Source: JANNRW01 sp031401815 (lineage in GTDB: Bacteria > Desulfobacterota > Desulfuromonadia > Geobacterales > DSM-12255). Taken from it: a stretch of 29,348 bases of DNA. Shown in pieces: positions 11,359-18,938 of the stretch (within the stretch, counting starts at the first letter, position 1; every line of letters begins with the position of its first letter). A program made the translations under genes and the position numbers. The notes beneath the pieces were generated by a model. The model saw only the letters and a list, made by a program, of their open reading frames with translations, was not told the origin of the DNA and did not search any database. The stretch covers positions 1 through 29,348 of the forward strand of contig JANNRW010000008.1 in NCBI GenBank assembly GCA_031401815.1. The letters are read 5' to 3'.

Positions 11359-11390
11359 TTATGCACATGATTATCAACAGTTGTTGATAA
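11359..11390. promoter_or_regulatory. DnaA box cluster upstream of dnaA (second origin half / autoregulatory site)
   Basis: Three boxes sit in 32 bases. TTATGCACA (11359-11367) matches the TTATnCACA consensus. TTATCAACA (11371-11379) and its inverse TGTTGATAA (11382-11390) form a perfect inverted pair around GT. The cluster is 62 bases upstream of the dnaA ATG. Together with the boxes on the other side of dnaA this matches the bipartite origin plan known from B. subtilis and Helicobacter pylori. It could also repress dnaA when DnaA is abundant. Confidence 0.75.
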
Positions 11391-11521
11391 CTTAAAGTGC
11401 GTCAAATCATTTGTTAAATCAATGAAATATGGCTCATAAGCTCAATAAGCAGGGGTTTAGAGACTAGCAGACGATGTTTATATTTGCAAGGGCATTTTTA
11501 GACGCTGAAACAATAAAAACA

Positions 11522-11551
11522 TTGACAAGGGGGTGCATTTATGAGTAAAAA
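11522..11551 (+). promoter_or_regulatory. Candidate promoter for rpmH operon
   Basis: A consensus TTGACA at 11522-11527 is followed after 18 bases by TAAAAA (11546-11551), a 4-of-6 match to the -10 box. It lies about 50 bases upstream of the rpmH ATG in the divergent dnaA-rpmH gap and points right. The -10 element is weak, so the exact start is uncertain. Confidence 0.5.
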
Positions 11552-11600
11552 TACTACTTCGTTTATTAAAAGGTATCTTTTAAAATAGAGGATGGATCAT

Positions 11601-11750
11601 ATGAAAAGAACTTTTCAACCAAGCAATGTTTCTCGCAAGCGTACACACGGATTTCTCGTTAGGATGTCTACAAAAAATGGACGCCTGGTTATAAAGCGTC
11701 GCCGTGCAAAAGGGAGAAAGCGTTTATCTGTTTCCATTGCTGCAAAATAA
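11601..11750 (+). CDS. rpmH: 50S ribosomal protein L34
   Basis: Small, very basic protein of the large ribosomal subunit. The 49-codon frame begins [20 protein letters not shown] and continues [20 protein letters not shown], the near-universal L34 sequence; it ends [16 protein letters not shown] ribosome site lies 8-9 bases before the ATG. It opens the rightward rpmH-rnpA-yidD-yidC-mnmE series, an arrangement conserved next to dnaA in many bacteria. The stop is 18 bases before the rnpA start. Its length and basic composition are standard and identity is secure. Confidence 0.98.
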   Translation: MKRTFQPSNVSRKRTHGFLVRMSTKNGRLVIKRRRAKGRKRLSVSIAAK

Positions 11751-11768
11751 CAGACAGTCGGCATCAGA

Positions 11769-12116
11769 ATGCCCACCTATGACAAGAGCGGTCGGCTCAG
11801 ACGCCGTGCAGAATTTATATCTCTTTCACTATCTGCCAGCAAGTATTATACGCCACATTTCCTGATTCTCCGGGCAAATTTAGATAATTCTGTTCCGCGT
11901 ATTGGAATAACCGTCAAAAAAAAAATTGGTAATGCTGTTTGCAGAAATCGCATTAAACGATTGATACGTGAATTTTTCAGGAACAACAAAGAGCTTTTTT
12001 CTTCTGCGGATTATAATGTCGTTGCCCGTACAGGTGCCGGACTGCTCACATATGCAACCGTATGTCAGGAATTAGCCAATGCACTTACCGGAAATGCCAG
12101 GCAGAATCGCAACTAG
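11769..12116 (+). CDS. rnpA: Ribonuclease P protein component
   Basis: Basic protein cofactor of RNase P, which removes the 5' leaders of tRNA precursors. The 115-aa product starts [16 protein letters not shown], typical for the family. It holds the RNR signature [18 protein letters not shown] near residues 54-71, which contacts the RNA subunit. It sits directly after rpmH, the classic pairing, and overlaps yidD by 38 bases. Codons for VKKKI contain ten consecutive A (11916-11925), a site where polymerase slippage could shift the frame in some transcripts. The tail beyond residue 108 (GNARQNRN) is poorly conserved, probably because the DNA also encodes the start of yidD. Confidence 0.97.
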   Translation: MPTYDKSGRLRRRAEFISLSLSASKYYTPHFLILRANLDNSVPRIGITVKKKIGNAVCRNRIKRLIREFFRNNKELFSSADYNVVARTGAGLLTYATVCQELANALTGNARQNRN

Positions 12117-12318
12117 AATAATTGTTTTCTTTATACTTTTTTATCAAAGATTTATCTCCCCCTTCACCAGGGCTTCCTGTAGATTTTACCCCTCCTGTTC
12201 AGAATATTCACGTCAGACATTTATTAATAACGGCTTTTTTATCGGTCTAATTAAAACAATAATCAGACTGTCAAAATGTCACCCCTTTCACCCGGGCGGT
12301 TATGATCCGGTTCGCTGA
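12079..12318 (+). CDS. yidD: Membrane protein insertion efficiency factor YidD
   Basis: Small inner-face membrane-associated protein thought to help YidC and Sec insert proteins. The 79-aa frame carries the family core: an N-terminal amphipathic helix, then [20 protein letters not shown] with the conserved Cys pair, and [12 protein letters not shown] near the end. I used the ATG at 12079, which has AGGA eight bases upstream. A second in-frame ATG at 12094 gives 74 aa, closer to the usual length, so the true start is unsettled. It overlaps the end of rnpA and ends 16 bases before yidC, consistent with one operon. Confidence 0.95.
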   Translation: MHLPEMPGRIATRIIVFFILFYQRFISPFTRASCRFYPSCSEYSRQTFINNGFFIGLIKTIIRLSKCHPFHPGGYDPVR

Positions 12319-12334
12319 CTAATCTGGAGTTAAC

Positions 12335-13936
12335 ATGGAAAAAAGGGTTCTGATCGCAATTTTTCTCTCGATAGCTGTAATGTATGGTTATTCCACTCTC
12401 TTCCCTCAATCGCAAACGCAGAATGTTCAACCACCAGCCCCTTCGTCGCCTGCTTCTCCACAACAGGCACCATCATCTCTTCAGGCACCACTTATTCCAG
12501 CTCCCCCTACGTCTTTACCAGAATCAAGGCAGCTCCATGTGAAAGATATAACCATTGAGACTGATGTTTACAGCGCTGTTATCAATTCAGAGGGGGGGGC
12601 TCTGAAAAAACTGGTTTTGAAGCAGTTCAAGGATATCCTCGGCAATAATGGAAAAGAGATTGTACTACTTAATCTGGAAAGTTCTCCTCGATTTACCATT
12701 TCCACCACTTATCCTGGTTTTACACAAAACGGAGCAGCTTTTTATACGTCGAGCAGTGATCATTTGATTGTTAAAGGAGCTGATAAAAAAGCTCTCGAGC
12801 TTTCTTTGATTTCAGCTAATGGTCTGCGCTTTAAAAAAGTCTATACATTCACAGGTTCCGGTTATGACATTTCGCTCGATCATTCAATATCCAATCCTTC
12901 ATTATCAAAGCAAGAGGGGGAGATTGCTCTCTTGCTTCGCAACCGCTCAGTAAAACCTAAGGATGACGAGGGGAGATATGAAGTATTCGGCCCTGTAACG
13001 CATTCTGATACAGGTACCATATTTGATGATATATCAGATTTGGGAAAGGCTGAGAAAAGCTACTCAAAGGGGCTTAAATGGAGCGGTTTTGGTGACAAGT
13101 ATTTCCTTAATGCCGTTATCTTGAAAAACAACTCTTTCACAACGCTCTCTTTAAAGGATTCTGCCGGCTCTCTTGAGCAGCGCTTCTCCTCCGGTAAACT
13201 TGTCTTAGAGCCGGGCCAGGTTTATTCATCATCATGCAGCCTTTATATTGGCCCAAAAGATATCGATATGCTCAAGTCTCAAGGTCATAATCTTGAGGAG
13301 GCTATTGATCTGGGATGGTTCTCCATAATTGCCAAGCCGCTCCTGCACTCGCTCAAGCTGTTTTACAGTTATCTTCACAACTATGGTCTTGCAATTATTG
13401 TCATAACCATAATCCTGAAAATTATCTTTTTCCCACTGACCAATAAAAGTTACAAATCAATGAAGGAGATGCAGAAGCTCCAGCCAAAGATGCAGGAGCT
13501 TAAGGATAAGTTCAAGGATGATCGTGATGGCCTTAACAGGTCAGTGATGGAGCTCTATAAGACTCACAAGGTTAACCCTTTGGGAGGCTGCCTCCCTATG
13601 GTCGTTCAGATACCGGTGTTTTTTGGTCTTTACAAGGCGCTTATGTTCTCAATTGAACTTCGACACGCACCGTTTTACTTCTGGATTCAGGATCTTTCTG
13701 CCAAGGATCCGTACTATATAACGCCTGTAATCATGGGGGCGACCATGTTTATTCAGCAGAAGATGACCCCTACAAATATGGATCCTCTTCAGGCGAAGAT
13801 GATGCTTGCCTTGCCGGTCGTATTTACTTTCATGTTTCTCAATTTCCCATCCGGTCTTGTATTATACTGGCTTGTGAACAATATTCTCACTATCGCACAG
13901 CAGGCCTATATTAACAGAACCTTTAAGGACGCTTGA
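12335..13936 (+). CDS. yidC: Membrane protein insertase YidC
   Basis: Inner-membrane insertase (Oxa1/Alb3/YidC family) that inserts and folds membrane proteins alone or with SecYEG. The 533-aa protein has the Gram-negative layout: signal-anchor helix (about 5-23), a Pro/Ser/Ala-rich linker (31-63), a large periplasmic beta-sandwich domain (about 65-325), and the conserved insertase core (about 345-525). The core contains FFPLTNKSYKSM, KVNPLGGCLPMVVQIPVFF and FNFPSGLVLYWLVNN-type helices. Lys362 occupies the place of the groove arginine (E. coli Arg366), keeping the positive charge. A TGGAG ribosome site precedes the ATG. A run of eight G at 12592-12599 lies in frame within SEGGAL. mnmE follows seven bases later. 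Confidence 0.98.
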   Translation: MEKRVLIAIFLSIAVMYGYSTLFPQSQTQNVQPPAPSSPASPQQAPSSLQAPLIPAPPTSLPESRQLHVKDITIETDVYSAVINSEGGALKKLVLKQFKDILGNNGKEIVLLNLESSPRFTISTTYPGFTQNGAAFYTSSSDHLIVKGADKKALELSLISANGLRFKKVYTFTGSGYDISLDHSISNPSLSKQEGEIALLLRNRSVKPKDDEGRYEVFGPVTHSDTGTIFDDISDLGKAEKSYSKGLKWSGFGDKYFLNAVILKNNSFTTLSLKDSAGSLEQRFSSGKLVLEPGQVYSSSCSLYIGPKDIDMLKSQGHNLEEAIDLGWFSIIAKPLLHSLKLFYSYLHNYGLAIIVITIILKIIFFPLTNKSYKSMKEMQKLQPKMQELKDKFKDDRDGLNRSVMELYKTHKVNPLGGCLPMVVQIPVFFGLYKALMFSIELRHAPFYFWIQDLSAKDPYYITPVIMGATMFIQQKMTPTNMDPLQAKMMLALPVVFTFMFLNFPSGLVLYWLVNNILTIAQQAYINRTFKDA

Positions 13937-13943
13937 TCGAGCA

Positions 13944-15314
13944 ATGTACGTATCAGATACCATAGCCGCCATAGCGACTGCTTTGGGAGAGGGTGGAATC
14001 GGAATTGTACGCATAAGCGGCTCTGATTCTCCTGATATCATGAGCAGGATATTTCACCCCAGAAAAAACGGTGGCTTTATAAGCCACCGTTTTTATTACG
14101 GGGTGATTATTGATCCCTCTACTAATATTTTGCTTGATGAGGTCATGGCCGTTGTCATGCGTAAGCCCAACTCCTTTACCCGTGAGGATGTTGTAGAGAT
14201 ACACTGCCACGGCGGCACCCTGATTGTCAGGCGGATACTTGAGCTCGTTCTTTTTTCAGGTGCCAGATTAGCTCAGCCAGGCGAATTTACCAGACGTGCA
14301 TTTTTAAATGGCAGGATTGATCTGTTACAGGCTGAAGCTGTCATTGATATCATAAGAGCCAAGACAGATGCGGCAGCAAGGCTTGCACAGCATCAGCGCG
14401 ATGGGCTACTCTCCGCAAAACTGTTTTCAATTCGTGATCTGTTAAGAGAGGCCCTTGCTTTAGTTGAGGCGTACATCGACTTTCCTGATGAGGAGCTTGG
14501 ATCTGAGAGTATAGCCCTGTTGTCGGACAAGGTGAATGATGCTCGTTCTCTTGTTTCCAGGCTTATCCAGGGTTATTCAGAGGGGAGAGCTCTTCATGAC
14601 GGCGTATCTGTTGTAATTGCCGGCAAGCCCAACGCCGGTAAATCGAGCATTCTTAATTTGCTCCTTGAGGAGAATAGAGCTATAGTCTCTTCCACCCCTG
14701 GTACAACACGTGATCTGATTGAGGAGATGATTAATATACATGGGCTCCCGATAAGACTGCTTGATACGGCCGGTTTATGTGATAGCCGTGATCCTGTCGA
14801 AATGCAGGGGGTTAATCTTGCGCTTGATCGCATCTCTAAGGCAGACCTTGTTATTTATCTTCTTGATCGCTCACGACCATTTGATCACGATGACTTACTC
14901 ACAGCTGAGGCAGTTGCAAGCACCAGATTTATGCTTGTAGTCAACAAGATTGATTTACCGGATCGTCTTGTCCTCCCCGACGATCTGTTAATACTTCCTC
15001 GTATTGAAATATCTACAGTAACTGGCGAGGGAGTCGAGGCACTCAAGTCAGAGATTACAGCTTCTTTTCTCCATGGTGTAGCTACTGACAGTCGTGATTT
15101 TGTAGCTCTGTCGAGGGCAAGGCAAGTAGACTCTCTTTCCAGGGCAGATCGAAATATTGTCAGCTTTCTCAACGGACTTGATGGCGCTCTGTTTAACGAT
15201 TTTCTTGCGCTTGAGCTAAGGGATGCGTTGTCCGCCATCGGAGAGGTTACAGGAGAGACTACACCGGATGACATTCTTGATCTTGTATTCAATCAATTCT
15301 GTATAGGAAAATAG
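13944..15314 (+). CDS. mnmE: tRNA uridine-5-carboxymethylaminomethyl modification GTPase MnmE
   Basis: GTPase that, with MnmG, adds the (carboxymethyl)aminomethyl group to the wobble uridine of certain tRNAs. The 456-aa chain has the N-terminal folate-binding domain (ATALGEGGIGIVRISG at the start, GEFTRRAFLNGRIDL near 113-127), a helical domain with an inserted G domain, and the invariant C-terminal CIGK (453-456). G-motifs are GKPNAGKSS (227-235), TPGTTRD (251-257), DTAG (274-277) and NKID (334-337). It starts seven bases after yidC. A terminator-like palindrome lies inside codons 41-51 (14064-14094). The partner mnmG follows across a gap holding parS. Confidence 0.98.
   Translation: MYVSDTIAAIATALGEGGIGIVRISGSDSPDIMSRIFHPRKNGGFISHRFYYGVIIDPSTNILLDEVMAVVMRKPNSFTREDVVEIHCHGGTLIVRRILELVLFSGARLAQPGEFTRRAFLNGRIDLLQAEAVIDIIRAKTDAAARLAQHQRDGLLSAKLFSIRDLLREALALVEAYIDFPDEELGSESIALLSDKVNDARSLVSRLIQGYSEGRALHDGVSVVIAGKPNAGKSSILNLLLEENRAIVSSTPGTTRDLIEEMINIHGLPIRLLDTAGLCDSRDPVEMQGVNLALDRISKADLVIYLLDRSRPFDHDDLLTAEAVASTRFMLVVNKIDLPDRLVLPDDLLILPRIEISTVTGEGVEALKSEITASFLHGVATDSRDFVALSRARQVDSLSRADRNIVSFLNGLDGALFNDFLALELRDALSAIGEVTGETTPDDILDLVFNQFCIGK
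14064..14094. terminator. Terminator-shaped palindrome inside the mnmE coding region
   Basis: AAAAACGGTGGCTT (14064-14077) and AAGCCACCGTTTTT (14081-14094) are perfect reverse complements, a 14-bp stem with a 3-base loop (TAT). On either strand it presents a GC-rich stem followed by a run of T, the form of a bidirectional intrinsic terminator. It lies about 120 bases into mnmE and encodes KNGGFISHRF, including the conserved SHR segment. While ribosomes follow closely the RNA hairpin would be kept open; otherwise it could stop transcription. Confidence 0.6.
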
Positions 15315-15316
15315 GC

Positions 15317-15332
15317 TGTTCCACGTGGAACA
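15317..15332. promoter_or_regulatory. parS: parS centromere site
   Basis: TGTTCCACGTGGAACA is a perfect 16-bp palindrome that matches the bacterial parS consensus TGTTnCACGTGnAACA, the ParB binding site. It begins two bases after the mnmE stop, in the 109-base gap before mnmG, about 5 kb from the predicted origin, which is where functional parS sites cluster. ParB would nucleate here and spread, loading SMC/condensin and directing origin segregation. The parA and parB genes, often found just after rsmG, are not in this window. Confidence 0.9.
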
Positions 15333-15423
15333 ATCTTTTAACTAGCCGAAAACACAGGGTAATTTCGTGGTATACAGTATTTATAGCCGGTGGTTTGTGA
15401 AACTGGAGATCTGGGTTTAGCGG

Positions 15424-17292
15424 ATGATAGCATACGATAAAAGCTATGAAGTTGTAGTAGTTGGAGGAGGGCATGCAGGATGTGAGGCAGCGCTTGCCGC
15501 TGCTCGCATGGGTTGCAAGACACTGCTGCTTTCGATTAATCTTGATGCAATTGCATTGATGTCCTGCAATCCTGCGATAGGAGGGCAGGCAAAAGGGCAT
15601 ATTGTTCGAGAGATAGATGCTCTTGGCGGTGAGATGGGTAAAAATATTGATGCTACCGGGATCCAGTTCCGTACGCTTAATACAAGTAAGGGCCCGGCCG
15701 TCAGAGCGTCAAGAGCCCAGGCAGACAAGCAGCAGTACCGACTGCGGATGAAGCGGGTGCTTGAAAACCAGATCAATCTGGATTTAAAGCAGGGAGAGGT
15801 TACCGGACTTTGTCTGGAAGGGGCGACGGTCACTGGGGTAGAGACCAGAGCCGGGATAAGATTTTCAGCCAAGACAGTAGTTCTTACGACAGGAACTTTC
15901 ATGAAGGGGCTTATTCACATCGGCCTCACAAATTATCCTGGTGGAAGGGCAGGTGATTTGCCATCAATCGGGCTCTCAGATCAGTTGAGGGAGCTGGGTT
16001 TCAGTGTAGGGAGGCTCAAGACGGGAACACCGGCAAGACTTGACGGGCGAACAATTGACTTCTCCCGGCTGGAGCCCCAATATGGAGATGTCCCTCCGCA
16101 GCCATTCTCTTTTTCAACAACCAGCATAACAAGACAGCAGACTCCTTGCTATATAGCTTATACAAATCCGCGAAGTCACGAGATCATTCGCTCAGGGCTT
16201 GACCGCTCGCCACTATATGCCGGAATAATTGAGGGGATAGGCCCTCGTTACTGTCCGTCAATAGAGGACAAGGTTGTAAAGTTTCCGGAAAAAGAGCGGC
16301 ATCAGACATTTCTTGAGCCTGAAGGGGCAGATACGATCGAATACTATCCGTCAGGACTGTCAACTTCTTTGCCGATTGATATCCAGTGGGCATTTTACAG
16401 GAGCATCGAAGGGCTGGAAAATGTTGAAATAATGCGTCCGGCTTATGCAATTGAATACGACTATGTTGATCCTGTAGAGCTTCATAGTACACTTGAGACA
16501 AAGCGGATTGAAGGTCTCTATCATGCCGGCCAGATTAACGGTACCTCCGGATATGAAGAAGCCGCCGGGCAGGGGCTGGTGGCAGGAATAAATGCAGCAC
16601 TCACTGTAAAAGGTGGGGGCGAATTTGTATTGAGCCGTAGTGAAGCGTATATAGGAGTGATGATAGATGATCTTGTTACACTTGGAACAAAAGAGCCATA
16701 CAGGATGTTTACATCGCGTGCTGAGTACAGGTTGCTTCTGCGCGAAGATAATGCAGATATAAGGTTAATGGAAAGAGGCTACATGCTTGGACTGGTCTCT
16801 GAAGATGCTTATACACGATTCAGGGAAAAAACCGGGTTGATTGAAGAAGAGCTTGGAATGCTAAAAGCGCAGAAGCTTCTTCTCTCTGAGGCAGATCCGC
16901 TTTTCATGGCTGAATTCAACCTGCAGGAGATTCAGAATTCAATAACCTATGAGCAGTTGCTGAAGCGACCCGAATTCAGCTATCGGGAGCTGGCACGGCT
17001 TGACAGCAGGTATGCGCTGGTCAATTCAGATGTACGGGATCAGGTGGAGATCCAGGTCAAGTATAAAGGTTATATTGACAGGCAGTACCAACAGGTTCAG
17101 AAAATGGTGAAAATGGAATCTGCGAGAATTCCAAAAACAGTTAACTACAATAATGTGCCAGGGCTTACCGCAGAGGTAAGAGAAAAGCTGAGTCGGTTTC
17201 GTCCTGATACTTTAGGGCAGGCTTCGCGTATACCGGGAGTGACACCGGCAGCTGTTGCTGTACTCTCAATATACCTGAGGACGGACCCATAA
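15424..17292 (+). CDS. mnmG: tRNA uridine-5-carboxymethylaminomethyl modification enzyme MnmG
   Basis: FAD-dependent partner of MnmE (older name GidA) in wobble-uridine modification of tRNA. The 622-aa length is standard. The N-terminal FAD-binding motif is [20 protein letters not shown] (residues 11-30), followed by the family signature [20 protein letters not shown]. Later landmarks are [35 protein letters not shown] and the second signature [18 protein letters not shown]. The C-terminal tRNA-binding helical domain ends near [16 protein letters not shown]. The start at 15424 has only a weak upstream ribosome site. Its TAA stop shares one base with the rsmG ATG, a sign of translational coupling. 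Confidence 0.98.
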   Translation: MIAYDKSYEVVVVGGGHAGCEAALAAARMGCKTLLLSINLDAIALMSCNPAIGGQAKGHIVREIDALGGEMGKNIDATGIQFRTLNTSKGPAVRASRAQADKQQYRLRMKRVLENQINLDLKQGEVTGLCLEGATVTGVETRAGIRFSAKTVVLTTGTFMKGLIHIGLTNYPGGRAGDLPSIGLSDQLRELGFSVGRLKTGTPARLDGRTIDFSRLEPQYGDVPPQPFSFSTTSITRQQTPCYIAYTNPRSHEIIRSGLDRSPLYAGIIEGIGPRYCPSIEDKVVKFPEKERHQTFLEPEGADTIEYYPSGLSTSLPIDIQWAFYRSIEGLENVEIMRPAYAIEYDYVDPVELHSTLETKRIEGLYHAGQINGTSGYEEAAGQGLVAGINAALTVKGGGEFVLSRSEAYIGVMIDDLVTLGTKEPYRMFTSRAEYRLLLREDNADIRLMERGYMLGLVSEDAYTRFREKTGLIEEELGMLKAQKLLLSEADPLFMAEFNLQEIQNSITYEQLLKRPEFSYRELARLDSRYALVNSDVRDQVEIQVKYKGYIDRQYQQVQKMVKMESARIPKTVNYNNVPGLTAEVREKLSRFRPDTLGQASRIPGVTPAAVAVLSIYLRTDP

Positions 17293-17951
17293 TGAAGGGT
17301 CGAGCCCTTGACCTTCTGGCCGGGAGCCTTCTCCAGCTGGGATTTGATATTGATCAGGCTTGTCTGAACAAATTTCAGCTGTTTGCCGAAGAGCTTAGTA
17401 AGTGGAACAGAAAAATCAACCTTACTTCAATAAAACAACCGGAAGAGATTGTTATAAAGCACTTCATAGATTCCCTTACAGTTGCCGGAGTCGCAGGCAA
17501 AAGCGGGCGACTGCTTGATATAGGTTCCGGCGCTGGTTTTCCATGTATTCCGTTAAAAATAGTCTCTCCAGATCTTAAGATTGTATCAATAGACAGCGTA
17601 GAAAAAAAAATAGTATTTCAAAGAGCTGTAGCGAGACTATTGCAGCTGAAAGAGTTTACTGCCATACATACAAGAGTTGAGTCAATTTCGGGTGAAAGCT
17701 CTGGTGGATTTGACAAAATTGTCTCAAGAGCTTTTGCAGATCTTGCAACATATACCAGAATTGCTCTGCCTCTTCTTGCGCCAGACGGGATCATTATAGC
17801 AATGAAGGGTGGGGGTGGAATAAAAGAAGCCAAGGAGTCAGGCGAAGCATTGAAAATACTGGGGGCAAGAATTGAAAGGATAGATGAATTCTGTCTGCCT
17901 GTAAGCGGAGACAAAAGAGTCATTATTACATTGAAGAAAGAAGAGAAATAA
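17292..17951 (+). CDS. rsmG: 16S rRNA (guanine527-N7)-methyltransferase RsmG
   Basis: Methyltransferase that uses S-adenosylmethionine to methylate G527 in 16S rRNA (older name GidB). The 219-aa Rossmann-fold protein shows KWNRKINLTSI (37-47), then the SAM-binding loop LLDIGSGAGFPCIPL (74-88), a DSVEKK segment at strand 2, and VSRAFADL typical of the family. Its ATG overlaps the mnmG stop by one base, so the two are co-expressed. A run of nine A (17602-17610) falls in the EKKI codons. The stop codon TAA runs directly into the ATG of a short downstream frame. Usual neighbours parA and parB are absent. Confidence 0.97.
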   Translation: MKGRALDLLAGSLLQLGFDIDQACLNKFQLFAEELSKWNRKINLTSIKQPEEIVIKHFIDSLTVAGVAGKSGRLLDIGSGAGFPCIPLKIVSPDLKIVSIDSVEKKIVFQRAVARLLQLKEFTAIHTRVESISGESSGGFDKIVSRAFADLATYTRIALPLLAPDGIIIAMKGGGGIKEAKESGEALKILGARIERIDEFCLPVSGDKRVIITLKKEEK

Positions 17952-18128
17952 ATGAGCGACACCTTATCCTTACAGAAACGAGCAAAAACCCTCCTGGCCA
18001 TGCCAGGAAAAAAGTTGAGGCTTCTGGTTGCCTGTCGCTGCAAAAATCGATTCTGGCAGCAATATGGAAGTCGTTATCTGCTCAAAATGCAGGCAAAAAT
18101 AACAACTAGTATCAGAAGTAGAACATGA
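17952..18128 (+). CDS. Short basic hypothetical protein (58 aa) directly after rsmG
   Basis: I do not recognise this frame. Its ATG follows the rsmG stop without a gap (TAAATG), and the rsmG end (AAGAGAAA) could serve as a loose ribosome site. The peptide begins MSDTLSLQKRAKTLLAMPGK and includes VACRCKNRFWQQYGS; it is rich in Lys and Arg, has two closely spaced Cys, and has no clear membrane segment or signal. The position suggests translational coupling with rsmG, but the length is short enough to arise by chance. It could also be the remnant of a longer gene lost from this place, where parA is often found. Confidence 0.4.
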   Translation: MSDTLSLQKRAKTLLAMPGKKLRLLVACRCKNRFWQQYGSRYLLKMQAKITTSIRSRT

Positions 18129-18164
18129 TAAAATCAAGTTAAGATAATAAAAAAGGAGATAGCA

Positions 18165-18893
18165 ATGAACCTGAAAAAATCCATGGCAATAACGATATTA
18201 ATATCCATGCTGTTATCGGGGTGCGCGAGTTACAAGAGCCAGTATGTCTCCTTTCGGCCTCCTGAGGCCTATCCTAACAAGCAGGAAGTCGTAGGTGTTG
18301 TAATAGGAGGCGAAGCATATTCAGATAGTGGAAGCGCCCTGGAAGCGTTCGGATTTGATATACGGGAAACCGGGCTTTTACCTGTGCAATTGGTAATGAG
18401 CAATCAGAACGGGAATACATTGCAGATCGTTACTGCTCAGACGTTTCTTATTGATGATCAAGGGAGATATTGGCAGGTTGTACCTAATCATGCGGTAATT
18501 GACAGGGTTGAAAAATCTACAGAACTGGCTGCATTTGGAAAAGGGGCAGGCAAGGGCGCTTTGATAGGAGCTGCAGGCGGGGCGATACTCGGGGCTGCAA
18601 TCGGCATCGCTTCTGGTAAAAATGTCGGCAATGTGATGGGAAAGGGCGCTGCTTTGGGGGCTGCTGGAGGAACCTTTATCGGGACAGGAAGGGAAGCCTC
18701 TTCCACTGATCGCAGAACTACCATTATTAATGATATTCGTGAAAAAGGGCTTGAAGGCAAATCAATACCGAGAGAATACCTTGCCAACGGCTTTCTATTC
18801 TTTCCTGGTGAGGCGAAGTCTGCAAAATCGTTGCGACTTCAGTTCAAGGAAGTTGAAACCGGAAAAGTAAATGTTACGACGATAAATTTCTAG
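18165..18893 (+). CDS. Glycine-zipper lipoprotein, function unknown
   Basis: Predicted lipoprotein of 242 aa. A signal peptide (1-19) ends in a lipobox LSGC with the acylated Cys at 20. Residues about 125-174 form a glycine-zipper segment of two short helices (GAGKGALIGAAGGAILGAAI and GKGAALGAAGGTFIGTG), as in YMGG/OmpA-like outer-membrane-associated proteins. The flanking regions (25-120 and 180-242) look like beta-rich domains; the C-terminal part has NGFLFFPGEAKSAKSLRLQF, reminiscent of domains in proteins that respond to envelope ligands, but I cannot name it. AAGGAG lies seven to eight bases before the ATG, so the start is firm. It sits between rsmG and hemH, with no obvious functional link to either. 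Confidence 0.88.
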   Translation: MNLKKSMAITILISMLLSGCASYKSQYVSFRPPEAYPNKQEVVGVVIGGEAYSDSGSALEAFGFDIRETGLLPVQLVMSNQNGNTLQIVTAQTFLIDDQGRYWQVVPNHAVIDRVEKSTELAAFGKGAGKGALIGAAGGAILGAAIGIASGKNVGNVMGKGAALGAAGGTFIGTGREASSTDRRTTIINDIREKGLEGKSIPREYLANGFLFFPGEAKSAKSLRLQFKEVETGKVNVTTINF

Positions 18894-18938
18894 GCTGTTC
18901 TTGTAATAATTAGAGTGGTCGATTGCACAGGATTATTT

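Noticed and set aside
18915..18938. Upstream GTG start for hemH
   Set aside because: The ATG at 18939 has an AGGA site at proper distance and matches the family N-terminus.
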